Shown here one piece after another: positions 43,476-51,663 of a DNA stretch of 64,000 bases. The stretch lies in NCBI RefSeq assembly GCF_030733265.1, contig NZ_JASHJI010000009.1:124001-188000 (forward strand). Direction: 5' to 3'. Source of the stretch: Roseibium sp. MMSF_3412. GTDB taxonomy: Bacteria > Pseudomonadota > Alphaproteobacteria > Rhizobiales > Stappiaceae. A program made the position numbers and the translations under genes. The notes beneath the pieces are model-generated. The model made no database searches, was not told where the DNA came from, and saw nothing but the letters and a program-made list of their open reading frames with translations. The first letter of the stretch is position 1. Each line of letters opens with the position of its first letter.

Positions 43476-44509
43476 GCGGCTATCCGTTCGTTGGACGTTG
43501 AGAACCAGTCTGCGATCAAACGCAGCACCTCGGGTGGAGAATTGGACGTCATCAGGGTTCGTCTCTCATTGGCCGGGATCTGGCCCGCACCACGCTCTAT
43601 GGCACCGTCGAGATACCAGCCCAGATGCTTCCGGGCGATACGAACGCCGGCCGTTGCCCCGTAGTGGCCGAGAATGTCTTCGTAATGCCCGGCGACAAGA
43701 TCCGCGAGGTCTGATCCTGCGGGGGCAGCAAGCCGAACGCCGGTCGCAAGATAGTGCCCGACATGGCCGGGCAACCAGGGCCGGCCATAAGCACCGCGCC
43801 CGATCATGATCCCATCGGATCCACTCACCGCCAGCATCTTCTCCGCATCCTCAATGGACTTGCAGTCGCCATTTGCAATCAGGGGAACAGAGATGGCTTC
43901 CTTGACGGCCCGTATGGCTTTCCAGTCGGCGGTGCCCTTGTAAAACTGGCACCGCGTCCTGCCGTGAACCGTTACGAGCTGAACACCGGCGTTTTCCGCC
44001 CGCCGCGCTAGTTCGGCTGCGTTCAAGGACGTGTCGTCCCAGCCGAGGCGCATCTTGACAGTGACGGGTATGTCGACTGCCGCGACTGTTGCCTCGATCA
44101 GCGTGAGGGCATGATCGAGGTCCCGCATCAATGCCGAACCGGAGTATCCCGACGTTACCTTCTTTGCCGGGCATCCCATGTTGATATCGATTACATCAGC
44201 GCCCAGACCGGCGACGACCCTTGCAGCCTCGTCCATCCAGCGCGCTTCCCTGCCGGCAAGCTGTACGACATGCAGACCCTCGTCCTGGGCCTCCGCTCGC
44301 ATCTGCGTTTCCGCGTCCCCTTTCACGAAGGTTTCGCTTGCGATCATTTCGCTGACGACCATCCCGGCACCGAAACGCGCAGCAAGCCGGCGAAACGGCA
44401 GATCGGTCACACCTGACATGGGCGCCAGAACGGCCCTGTTGGAAAGAGTATGCGGTCCTATGGAAAGAGAGTTCGACGATATCGACACACAGTTCTCTTT
44501 TCTGCTCAT
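43472..44509 (-). CDS. dusB: tRNA dihydrouridine synthase DusB (NifR3)
   Basis: DusB is an FMN enzyme that reduces uridine to dihydrouridine in tRNA D-loops. The 345-residue TIM-barrel protein has the N-terminal [15 protein letters not shown], the [11 protein letters not shown]ys-containing active-site motif, the [18 protein letters not shown] loop and the phosphate-binding [13 protein letters not shown]. It heads the dusB-ntrBC-ntrYX gene string. Historically named nifR3 because of its position before ntrB. Confidence 0.96.
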   Translation of the reverse strand: MSRKENCVSISSNSLSIGPHTLSNRAVLAPMSGVTDLPFRRLAARFGAGMVVSEMIASETFVKGDAETQMRAEAQDEGLHVVQLAGREARWMDEAARVVAGLGADVIDINMGCPAKKVTSGYSGSALMRDLDHALTLIEATVAAVDIPVTVKMRLGWDDTSLNAAELARRAENAGVQLVTVHGRTRCQFYKGTADWKAIRAVKEAISVPLIANGDCKSIEDAEKMLAVSGSDGIMIGRGAYGRPWLPGHVGHYLATGVRLAAPAGSDLADLVAGHYEDILGHYGATAGVRIARKHLGWYLDGAIERGAGQIPANERRTLMTSNSPPEVLRLIADWFSTSNERIAA

Positions 44510-44644
44510 TACCTGTGCAAAACGCTAATTGCCTATATTGTAGCCAATTTGCGCATCGCAACAAGTCTAAATTTGCGTATTGGTACGGTTCATCGTTAAT
44601 GGCCGTCAGTGATTTTCGCCTCAGCCGCCTTCAAGGAGACGACA

Positions 44645-45898
44645 ATGAACAAAACGGCCGCCGCATTGATCGTCGCGGCAGGACGTGGAACACGCCTATC
44701 GGACCCCGGAAATCGGCAACCGAAGCAATACAAGCTGATCGCCGGGCGTCCTGTCCTGTCTCATACACTGGACGCTTTCCTGAATCATCCTCGAATTTCG
44801 AAAATCATGACCGTGATACACCCCGACGATACCGCGCTTTACGGCGCGGCCGTTACGGCGGCGGAGTGCACGGTAAAGGACAAGGAACTCCTGACGGCGT
44901 TTGGTGGAGACACGCGTCAACAATCCGTACTGGCCGGACTGAAGGCCCTGGAGGATGCCGGCTGCGAATGTGTTCTCATTCACGATGCCGCCCGTCCCTT
45001 CGTGTCCGAAACGGTGATAAACGGTCTCCTCTTACAACTGGACGCGGGTGCAGAGGGTGTGCTTGCAGCCGTTCCCGTCGTCGATACGCTGAAACACTGC
45101 GAAGAGCCGGGCCAGCCGCTGAGGACAATCGATCGATCCGGTTTGTGGGCAGCCCAGACACCGCAGGCCTTCCCGTTCAAACTGATTCTGGACGCGCATC
45201 TGAGCGCTGCCGAAGCCAGAAGAAGTGACTTTACCGATGATACCGGTCTGGCGGAATGGGCCGGCGTTTCGGTAAAATTAAGCGAAGGCGATCCAGGAAA
45301 TTTCAAGATCACCACGTGGCAGGACTTGTCCCGCGCCGAAACACAGGTGAAACAGGCACCCATGAACCAGCAAAACCGCACACGTCCACCGTTGTCCGAA
45401 CTTTTGGATGTCCGAACCGGTATTGGATACGATGTTCATGCCTTCGAGGCTGGTGATGCCGTCATCCTCGGAGGGGTCGCAATTCCCCATGGCAGAAAGC
45501 TCAAGGGGCATTCCGATGCGGATGTCGTGCTGCATGCAATCACCGATGCAACGCTTGGAGCGATTGGCGATGGTGACATCGGTAGCCATTTTCCTCCAAG
45601 CGACCCGAAGTGGAAAGGCGCATCATCGGACATGTTCCAGTTTGATGCCGTTGAGCGCGTGACAAAGCTGGGCGGACGGCTTGCACATATCGACGTCACA
45701 ATCATCTGTGAAGAACCCAAGATTGGTCCGCACCGGGACGCGATCAGGCAGAACGTTGCTCAGATCTGCGACATTCCCGCATCGCGCGTATCCGTCAAGG
45801 CAACAACTTCCGAGCGGCTCGGCTTCACCGGTCGCAAGGAGGGGATCGCCACGCTTGCAAGCGTAACCATTCGGTTGCCCCTTTCTGAAAACGAGTAG
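44645..45898 (+). CDS. ispDF: bifunctional IspD/IspF isoprenoid enzyme
   Basis: This is a fused MEP-pathway enzyme. The N-terminal cytidylyltransferase (about residues 1-230) makes CDP-methylerythritol, with LIVAAGRGTRL, KQYKLI and VLIHDAARPF. The C-terminal cyclodiphosphate synthase (about 258-417) has GIGYDVHAFEAGD, the metal-binding GHSDADVVLHAITDA and DIGSHFPPSD. The fusion is standard in alphaproteobacteria. ATG 44645 has AAGGAG 7 nt upstream. It is divergent from dusB across 135 bp. Confidence 0.96.
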   Translation: MNKTAAALIVAAGRGTRLSDPGNRQPKQYKLIAGRPVLSHTLDAFLNHPRISKIMTVIHPDDTALYGAAVTAAECTVKDKELLTAFGGDTRQQSVLAGLKALEDAGCECVLIHDAARPFVSETVINGLLLQLDAGAEGVLAAVPVVDTLKHCEEPGQPLRTIDRSGLWAAQTPQAFPFKLILDAHLSAAEARRSDFTDDTGLAEWAGVSVKLSEGDPGNFKITTWQDLSRAETQVKQAPMNQQNRTRPPLSELLDVRTGIGYDVHAFEAGDAVILGGVAIPHGRKLKGHSDADVVLHAITDATLGAIGDGDIGSHFPPSDPKWKGASSDMFQFDAVERVTKLGGRLAHIDVTIICEEPKIGPHRDAIRQNVAQICDIPASRVSVKATTSERLGFTGRKEGIATLASVTIRLPLSENE

Positions 45899-45904
45899 TC
45901 GACC

Positions 45905-46429
45905 ATGAATGACAGACGTCTGGAAAGCCTTGATGACCTTGCTCCCCTCGCCGGCAATGTTCTGGAAGAATTGAAGGCTCAGGGAAAAATGATCGCAACG
46001 GCCGAATCGTGCACAGGCGGACTGATCTGTGCGGCCCTGACGGAAATCGCAGGTTCATCGGTTGCGGTCGACCGGGGCTTCATAACCTACTCAAACGAAG
46101 CGAAAACAGAACTCATCGGTGTTCCCGCGGGTCTGATCACGCGTGAGGGCGCTGTCAGCAAGGAAGTTGCCATCGCCATGGCGGAAGGTGCACTGGAACG
46201 ATCGAATGGAGATATATCGGTTTCCGTGACAGGCATCGCCGGACCTGGCGGCGGGTCCGAGCACAAACCGGTCGGCACCGTTCATATCGCCGTTGCTGCG
46301 ACAGGTGAACCGACACAGCACTTTCATTGCTGGTTTGCCGACCACGGCCGCCAGTTCATCCGTCTGGAGACCGTAAAAACTGCCCTTGCGTCAGTTCTAA
46401 ATGCACTCAAGGACGCAAAGTCTCATTAA
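45905..46429 (+). CDS. CinA/PncC-family nicotinamide-nucleotide amidase
   Basis: This 174-residue protein matches the C-terminal CinA domain (PncC), which deamidates nicotinamide mononucleotide for NAD recycling. Family segments are ATAESCTGGLICAALTEIAGSS, GFITYSNEAK, SVTGIAGPGGGSEHKPVGTVHIA and a final LNAL helix. It lacks the N-terminal molybdopterin-like CinA domain, as usual for PncC. It lies 6 bp after ispDF and is probably co-transcribed. Confidence 0.92.
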   Translation: MNDRRLESLDDLAPLAGNVLEELKAQGKMIATAESCTGGLICAALTEIAGSSVAVDRGFITYSNEAKTELIGVPAGLITREGAVSKEVAIAMAEGALERSNGDISVSVTGIAGPGGGSEHKPVGTVHIAVAATGEPTQHFHCWFADHGRQFIRLETVKTALASVLNALKDAKSH

Positions 46430-46510
46430 CGATCGATCGAGTTCCCGCTGGCGAAAAAGGGCAAAAACCCATATGCCTTACGTTGGGTTGAACATCGATT
46501 GCTTACACCA

Positions 46511-46975
46511 ATGATATTACGTCTCGCGACGCTTCTCGCTGCACTTTGTGTTGCCACAGTCTCTCACGCGGATTCGTTGCCGAAACCGGGCGACTACTAC
46601 CTGATTTCGAGAGATCACGCCGGCAAGTTCATTGGCAGCCACAAGCTTTTCAAGAATGAAAGTGCCGATACGAAGCGGGTCAGCTACTGCGGCAATGAAT
46701 ACTTCGTGCGCGACAGTTCCGTCGCCTGGACGGAGCTTGAAGCGGAATTCGGCCACATCGTTCACGTGGAATTCAACTTCGGCAAGGGCTGGCGTCCGAT
46801 ATGCGCGAATCCCGAGCGCGAGGTTACGTTGGCGGACCTGGGAATTACCATGGACGCGCGGGAAGTCCTGGCTGGCCTGTCGACTGCCCCCTCAACCGCC
46901 AGCCGCCTGGCAACGATCGGCGCCATGTTTCGCACGAGCGTTTTTGAAAAATCCGAGAGCGGCCTCGGTATGTAA
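46511..46975 (+). CDS. small secreted protein, tandem paralog A
   Basis: I do not recognise the family. The 154-residue form starts at ATG 46511 (the frame also opens at TTG 46499). A signal peptide ends near SHA-20. The mature part has Cys60 and Cys98, 38 residues apart, in the contexts SYCGNEYFVRD and GKGWRPICANP. Next come VTLADLGI and an Ala/Ser-rich tail. Segments VAWTELE, VEFNFGKGWRPIC and VTLADLGI are shared with paralog B at 47170. A predicted periplasmic beta-rich domain with one disulfide is likely. It is the first of three related genes. Confidence 0.75.
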   Translation: MILRLATLLAALCVATVSHADSLPKPGDYYLISRDHAGKFIGSHKLFKNESADTKRVSYCGNEYFVRDSSVAWTELEAEFGHIVHVEFNFGKGWRPICANPEREVTLADLGITMDAREVLAGLSTAPSTASRLATIGAMFRTSVFEKSESGLGM

Positions 46976-47169
46976 CTTCATTTGCCGTAGGTGCAATGCG
47001 AGCGAAATCTTCAAATACTGCACTTTTTACGAGCGTTTAAAGTTTTAATAAAACGCCTGCCCGGCTTTCAATCTGATAGTGAAGTTCGCCCTCTACTTTG
47101 AGAACAAACCATTAAAATTGCGCTGGCCACGCCAGCACATGATTGGCTTAGCGGTAGGGAAAACGCACA

Positions 47170-47646
47170 ATGCAATTTCAGAAATTTCTGCTCACGATTG
47201 GCTTTCTCCTGATTTCATCGACGCATGCCGGTGCACAAAGCGAAATTCCAGCAGTTGGCGACACCTATATCATCTCCCGGGACGACAACCGGAATTTCCG
47301 CGGCTCACACCGGATCTACAACAGACAATCCGATGGTCTCGTGGAGGTCGAATACTGTAACCGGTCCTACTGGGTCCGGTATGCCACGGTCGCCTGGACG
47401 CAGCTTGAGGTGGAGAACGACTACGAAGTCCGCGTCGAATTCAACTGGGGCAAGGGCTGGCGGCCAATTTGCGATCGCCCGGACCAACAGGTGACCCTGG
47501 AAGGTCTCGGTATCTCCGACGATCCGAGGGTCGTTATTCAAAATGGTGGTACCGCGCTCGACAAGGCAAACCGGTTCGCCGCGATCCGTGACGCCTTCAA
47601 CGCACAGCGCAAGGAAAAGGCTACCAAATCGTTCCACGACGAATAG
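47170..47646 (+). CDS. small secreted protein, tandem paralog B
   Basis: This 158-residue relative of paralog A has a signal peptide ending near HAGA|QS. Cys63 and Cys101 are again 38 residues apart (EYCNRSYWVR, GKGWRPICDRP). Matching elements are YIISRDDNRNFRGSHRIY against A's YLISRDHAGKFIGSHKLF, VAWTQLE, and VTLEGLGI with the helix RFAAIRDAFNAQ. It begins 194 bp after A, so it likely has its own promoter. Function unknown; no enzyme motif is visible. Confidence 0.75.
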   Translation: MQFQKFLLTIGFLLISSTHAGAQSEIPAVGDTYIISRDDNRNFRGSHRIYNRQSDGLVEVEYCNRSYWVRYATVAWTQLEVENDYEVRVEFNWGKGWRPICDRPDQQVTLEGLGISDDPRVVIQNGGTALDKANRFAAIRDAFNAQRKEKATKSFHDE

Positions 47647-47653
47647 ATCAAAT

Positions 47654-47672
47654 CGTTACCAATCCGGTAACG
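47654..47672. repeat. inverted repeat after paralog B
   Basis: CGTTACC (47654-47660) and GGTAACG (47666-47672) form a 7-bp stem with a 5-nt loop, 8 bp after the stop of paralog B. No U-tract follows, so termination is uncertain. Confidence 0.5.
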
Positions 47673-47741
47673 GACAGGTAAACAAAGCAGCTTAAGATAC
47701 ATGCAGTGGGGCTAATCTGGGTTCAGGAGAGGAGCACACGC

Positions 47742-48176
47742 ATGAAGCGCTCTTTTGCTAGTCAGGCGATAGCGTCACTGACGGTTGTTTGCAGCGCAAC
47801 GGCGGTATTCGCCCAAAACGACTTCTATATCCGGTCGGAATATTCGAACGGGGAATTCACCGGTTTTCACGAGATACTGACAAAGCCGAAGGACGGCTAC
47901 CATCAGGCCAGCTACTGCGAACGCGTGTTCTGGGTGTCTGCGGGCACGGTCATCTGGACGGAAGAACAGAACGCTGCCGGCCGAACCCTTGTCCTTGAGG
48001 AAAACGACGGAAAGAGCCGCACCATTGTCTGCAAGGACAATGATGCCTTCGCAACGTTGGACGACCTGGGCCTGTCAGAAAAGGAAGTCGCCAAGATACG
48101 GGCGGAGAACGAGCCACTCGACATGAAATCGAGCCGTCTGCGCACGATCCGGGATGCCTTCAAGCAATACAAGTGA
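47742..48176 (+). CDS. small secreted protein, tandem paralog C
   Basis: This is the most diverged member, 144 residues, with a signal peptide ending near VFAQ-25. Cys59 and Cys97 keep the exact 38-residue spacing (SYCERVFWVSAG, RTIVCKDN). TVIWTEEQ replaces VAWTELE, the YIRSEYSNGEFTGFHEI segment aligns with A and B, and the C-terminal helix RLRTIRDAFKQYK matches B's RFAAIRDAFNAQ. GGAG lies before ATG 47742. The start at 47706 is rejected because the signal peptide begins at MKRSF. Function unknown. Confidence 0.75.
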   Translation: MKRSFASQAIASLTVVCSATAVFAQNDFYIRSEYSNGEFTGFHEILTKPKDGYHQASYCERVFWVSAGTVIWTEEQNAAGRTLVLEENDGKSRTIVCKDNDAFATLDDLGLSEKEVAKIRAENEPLDMKSSRLRTIRDAFKQYK

Positions 48177-48194
48177 CGCGTCCGTAGACCCGGC

Positions 48195-48647
48195 TCAGAC
48201 CCCGTAGACTTCGTCCGCACGCGCTTCAAAGGCGCTGGAGAATTTCCGGAACGCCTTGTCGAACATCACCCCCATGAGCGACCCGAGCGTGCGGCTTTTG
48301 AACTCGTAGGAGATGAAGAAGCCGACATTGCAGGCACCCCCGCCGGCCTCTTCGAAAGTCCATTTGTTCTCAAGATGCTTGAAGGGTCCGTCCAGGTATT
48401 CAACAAGGATTGTCTGCTCTTCCGGGCGCAACTCGACCCGGCTGGTAAAAGTCTCCTTGAACAGCTTGTAAGCCACGGTCATGTCGGCCACCAGCACCGT
48501 CCGTCCGCCGTCGAGCTGCTTTTTGCCCCTGACATGCAAATCCTGGCAAAGCGGAACGAATTGCGGATACTTTTCAATGTCCGCAACAAGTCGGAACATG
48601 TCGTCCGCTTTGTGATTGACTTTGTGCGTTGAAGAAAAAGTTGGCAT
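48195..48647 (-). CDS. RatA/Coq10-family START-domain protein
   Basis: This 150-residue protein of the polyketide-cyclase/START fold resembles coenzyme-Q-binding Coq10 and the E. coli ribosome-association toxin RatA. Family segments are MFRLVADIEKYPQFVPLC near residue 18, FTSRVELRPEEQTILVEYLDGPFKHLENKW and MFDKAFRKFSSAFEARADEVYG. A longer frame to 48719 overlaps lipA; ATG 48647 is preferred. It is 19 bp downstream of lipA, a neighbour in many alphaproteobacteria. Coq10-like function is the safer call. Confidence 0.88.
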   Translation of the reverse strand: MPTFSSTHKVNHKADDMFRLVADIEKYPQFVPLCQDLHVRGKKQLDGGRTVLVADMTVAYKLFKETFTSRVELRPEEQTILVEYLDGPFKHLENKWTFEEAGGGACNVGFFISYEFKSRTLGSLMGVMFDKAFRKFSSAFEARADEVYGV

Positions 48648-48666
48648 TCGGCGTATTGGCTTCCGT

Positions 48667-49641
48667 TCAATGACCAAGCTTGGCTTTTCTCGCCGCGCGC
48701 AGGTCCGCGAAATCTTCACCCGCGTGGTGTGAAGACCGCGTCAGCGGACTTGCCGAAACCTTCAGGAAGCCTTTCGCGTAGGCGATACGTTCATAGCCCT
48801 TGAATTCCTCGGGGGTGACAAAGGACATCACCGGATGATGTTTCTTCGAAGGCTGCAGGTACTGACCGATCGTCAAGAAGTCCACATCTGCCGCCCGAAG
48901 GTCGTCCATGAGCTGCAGAACCTCGTTGCGAACCTCACCCAGCCCGACCATGATCCCGGACTTGGTGAACATTTCCGCGTCCAGCTCCTTTGCCTTTTGC
49001 AGCAGGCGAATGGAATGAAAGTAGCGCGCGCCGGGCCTGACGGTAAGATATTTGGAAGGCACCGTTTCAAGATTGTGATTGAAGACGTCCGGCTTTGCTT
49101 CGATTACCGTTTCGAGCGCGCCCTCTTTCCTGAGAAAGTCGGGCGTCAGAACCTCGACCGTCGTCGACGGAGACGTTTGCCGGATCGCTGCGATGACATC
49201 CGAAAAGTGTTTTGCGCCGCCATCGTCCAGGTCGTCGCGGTCCACGGAGGTGATAACCACGTGCTCCAGTCCCATCGTGGCAACCGCATCGGCAACACCC
49301 TGGGGCTCGTTCGGATCGACTGGTCCAGGCATCCCCGTCCGGACATTGCAGAAGGCACAGGCACGTGTGCACGTATCCCCCAGGATCATGAAGCTTGCAT
49401 GTTTCTTGGACCAGCATTCGCCTATGTTCGGACAACCGGCTTCTTCGCAAACCGTGACCAGATTGTTGTTGCGAACAACATCCTTGGTTTCACGGTAGAT
49501 CGGCGATGTCGGCGCCTTGACACGGATCCATTTCGGTTTGCGCTGAATCGGGTTATCCGGGCGGTGCTCTTTTTCCGGGTGGCGCGGACGCACATCGGAT
49601 GTTTGCCGCGGGCGATTGAGCGTGTCTACGATCGTAACCAT
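48667..49641 (-). CDS. lipA: lipoyl synthase
   Basis: LipA is a radical-SAM enzyme that inserts two sulfurs into protein-bound octanoyl groups, making the lipoyl cofactor needed by the pyruvate dehydrogenase encoded nearby. The 324-residue protein has the auxiliary cluster cysteines C65, C70, C76 ([12 protein letters not shown]) and the radical-SAM cluster C91, C95, C98 (CTRACAFC). The C-terminal SSHHAGEDF carries the conserved serine ligand. Start ATG 49641. Confidence 0.97.
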   Translation of the reverse strand: MVTIVDTLNRPRQTSDVRPRHPEKEHRPDNPIQRKPKWIRVKAPTSPIYRETKDVVRNNNLVTVCEEAGCPNIGECWSKKHASFMILGDTCTRACAFCNVRTGMPGPVDPNEPQGVADAVATMGLEHVVITSVDRDDLDDGGAKHFSDVIAAIRQTSPSTTVEVLTPDFLRKEGALETVIEAKPDVFNHNLETVPSKYLTVRPGARYFHSIRLLQKAKELDAEMFTKSGIMVGLGEVRNEVLQLMDDLRAADVDFLTIGQYLQPSKKHHPVMSFVTPEEFKGYERIAYAKGFLKVSASPLTRSSHHAGEDFADLRAARKAKLGH

Positions 49642-49697
49642 GGGCCTTAAGTGTCTCTATTCCCTGGAAAGGTCAAGGTGAAATGGTGCCGCGTCAG

Positions 49698-50492
49698 CTA
49701 TGTGCTGAGTGCAGGCCTGAACAACTCGGAAAACCGCTGGCGGGCCGTTTCGGACAGCGGCAGCGATTTTCGCGTTGCATCGTTCATCTGAACAATAACC
49801 GTCATCGCCTGCGCGACCGGACGCTCGTCCTGATAAACACGTTGAATGAGCTTGAAGGAACTGCGACCGATCTCCTTGACGGCAGTGCCGATCTGCACCT
49901 CGCCGGGCCAATTGATCTCGGAAAGGAAATCAAGTTCGAGCCTTGCGATGACAAATGAGGCGCCCTCACACATCAGTTCGTCGCCAAAGAGCAGTTCAAC
50001 CCTCCCCGTTTCGAGAAAAGTGCTGAATACCGCATTGTTGACATGTCCCTGGCGATCCGTGTCCGCGTACCGCAACTTGTCCTTCGTGATCAGCGGAAAG
50101 GCATTGATAGCTGGATCGCTGCTCTGGCTTTGGGAGCGTGGAGGCTTGTCCGAAACGACATAGATATACGCCGGTACGTCGCCATTTTCCGTGCGGACAA
50201 GCGTTTCGGCGCGCTCATAGCCTTCGCCTTCGAATGCATCCAGCCGGTCCCAGTGTTCGACAAGTTCCGGCGACTCGAAAACTAGGACCTCGATGGTCTG
50301 TCCTTCGGGATCGAGCACCAGCCCGGGAAACCCAAGCGCAGCTCCCCAGCCCGACTGCACGAGGCGGCCGCGCACGCTTCCCTCTCTCCAGCGGCCGGGA
50401 ATATCGGCAAGCTGAGCGTGGTTCGCACGTCCCGGTGCAAGTGTTCCGTATGTGGCGAGCCTGAATTCCGGCGTTTCCAGCTGTCTTTCCAT
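49698..50492 (-). CDS. gamma-glutamylcyclotransferase-like / hotdog thioesterase fusion
   Basis: This 264-residue protein joins two domains. The N-terminal part (about residues 1-118) is a GGCT/AIG2-like fold with YGTLAPGR near residue 14 and the catalytic-Glu region DAFEGEGYERAE. The C-terminal part (about 130-264) is a 4HBT hotdog thioesterase with RYADTDRQGHVNNAVFSTFLETGR and RLELDFLSEINWPGEVQIGT. ATG 50492 is chosen because the GGCT fold should begin right before YGTLAPG; the frame extends upstream without homology. Linking these activities is unusual. Substrates are unknown: acyl-CoA for the hotdog, a gamma-glutamylamine or similar for the GGCT. Confidence 0.85.
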   Translation of the reverse strand: MERQLETPEFRLATYGTLAPGRANHAQLADIPGRWREGSVRGRLVQSGWGAALGFPGLVLDPEGQTIEVLVFESPELVEHWDRLDAFEGEGYERAETLVRTENGDVPAYIYVVSDKPPRSQSQSSDPAINAFPLITKDKLRYADTDRQGHVNNAVFSTFLETGRVELLFGDELMCEGASFVIARLELDFLSEINWPGEVQIGTAVKEIGRSSFKLIQRVYQDERPVAQAMTVIVQMNDATRKSLPLSETARQRFSELFRPALST

Positions 50493-50583
50493 CAATCGAT
50501 CAGGCTCCCCCGGCCGCTGTCCCGTACCGAGCAGCGCAAACGGCGCATCCCGTCCACAGGCATCTGAAGAAAGTCGCACGGCG

Positions 50584-50823
50584 TCACTTGAACACTTTCT
50601 TCCAGATAAACAGGAACAGGATCGCGCCGACAATGGCAACGATCAGCCGGTCGATGACACCACCAGCCAGGTTCAGGTTGAGGATCGATGCCAATTCACC
50701 GCCCAGAAGAGCGCCGATCAGACCGACAACAAGGCTCCCGAGAAACCCTCCCCGGCTGTTGAGCACCCTATGGGCGACAGCACCCGCGATCAGCCCGATA
50801 ATGGCAGAAATAATGAGCCCCAT
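50584..50823 (-). CDS. GlsB/YeaQ/YmgE-family small membrane protein
   Basis: This 79-residue protein has three hydrophobic helices and Gly-rich turns (IIGLIAGAVAHRVLNSRGGFLGSLVVGLIGALLGG). It matches the transglycosylase-associated/GlsB family of stress-linked inner-membrane proteins of unknown mechanism. It is paralogous to the next gene, with little intervening sequence. Confidence 0.9.
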   Translation of the reverse strand: MGLIISAIIGLIAGAVAHRVLNSRGGFLGSLVVGLIGALLGGELASILNLNLAGGVIDRLIVAIVGAILFLFIWKKVFK

Positions 50824-50874
50824 ACCTGTTCCTTTTCAGACGCTGCGCATCGAGGCCCCGATCCGATGATCGGT

Positions 50875-51123
50875 TCAAGCCAGAATACGCGCGATCAGCA
50901 CGACGACAACGGCCCCTATGGCAGCCACCAATATTTCATTCAGATAGGGATTGCCGAGATCGATGTTAATCCCGAAGAACTTGAAGATGAATCCGCCTAC
51001 AAACGCACCTATGATCCCGGTAAGCAGATACCGTATCAGGCCGCCGCCGCCGACGAGGATACTTGCGAGCCAACCCGCGATAATGCCAATCGCGACCCAG
51101 ATCAGAATTGACTTTGCATCCAT
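50875..51123 (-). CDS. GlsB/YeaQ/YmgE-family small membrane protein (second copy)
   Basis: This 82-residue protein has three hydrophobic helices (ILIWVAIGIIAGWLASILVGGGG, LLTGIIGAFVGGFIFKFFGI, EILVAAIGAVVVVLIARIL). It is related to the protein encoded at 50584-50823 and lies 51 bp upstream of it on the same strand, so the two probably form one transcript. The family is often induced by general stress. Confidence 0.9.
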   Translation of the reverse strand: MDAKSILIWVAIGIIAGWLASILVGGGGLIRYLLTGIIGAFVGGFIFKFFGINIDLGNPYLNEILVAAIGAVVVVLIARILA

Positions 51124-51138
51124 GACAACCCTCCCGCG

Positions 51139-51603
51139 TCAGTCAATCTTGCCGGACCCGTGTTCCGCCCGGTCCAGAACATCAGTGTAACTGAACCCTG
51201 CGGTATCACAACTCACCGCAGTGACCTCGACCGGATTGCCTTTGAAAAACCGTTGGGGCTTGGGAAACTCCAGCCCGAATACGATGCCCTCGTGCAACAC
51301 GCACTTGGCCGTGATGTTTCGGTTGGATGCTTTCAGGCGCACGTTTATGAAATGCGTTCCCGAGGCGAACGGGTCTGCGAGCAGGTTGTCCCCGTGTACC
51401 TGATAGTAGCGGAAACAGGGGACCCGGCCGTTCGACTGTCTTTCGACAAAGAAGCGCTGCGAGAGCTGCCGCCGCGCCCGTTCGGCATTGTCTGCCGGAA
51501 GCCGATCGATGGCCGCGTTCAAGGTCGTCGCTTCGTGCGGTCTGAGCGTCCAGCTCCCCTCCCGACAGACAAATCTCAATCCATCCAGAAGATAGGCAAA
51601 CAC
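51139..51603 (-). CDS. conserved hypothetical protein
   Basis: I do not recognise this 154-residue soluble protein. Features are an N-terminal VFAYLLDGLRFVCREGSWTL, a helical basic segment (NAAIDRLPADNAERARRQL) and FRYYQVHGDNLLADPF. A beta-rich C-terminal half contains TAKCVLHEGIVFGLEFPK and VTAVSCDTAGFSYTDVL. GTG 51603 is chosen because GGAG lies 8 nt before it. The longer frame to TTG 51654 would read through an inverted repeat that sits between it and lpd. Confidence 0.68.
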   Translation of the reverse strand: MFAYLLDGLRFVCREGSWTLRPHEATTLNAAIDRLPADNAERARRQLSQRFFVERQSNGRVPCFRYYQVHGDNLLADPFASGTHFINVRLKASNRNITAKCVLHEGIVFGLEFPKPQRFFKGNPVEVTAVSCDTAGFSYTDVLDRAEHGSGKID

Positions 51604-51627
51604 CCTGATAACTCCGCTTGACGCGGC

Positions 51628-51649
51628 GATCCCGACCCATGCCGGGATC
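51628..51649. terminator. inverted repeat after lpd
   Basis: GATCCCG (51628-51634) pairs with CGGGATC (51643-51649) over an 8-nt loop, 15 bp after the lpd stop and 25 bp before the next gene's GTG. It has no U-tract and may be a REP-like or processing hairpin. Confidence 0.5.
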
Positions 51650-51663
51650 ACCAATGGTCCGGG

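Noticed and set aside
44645..45898. IspD-IspF fusion as a novel enzyme
   Set aside because: The bifunctional IspDF is well described in alphaproteobacteria.
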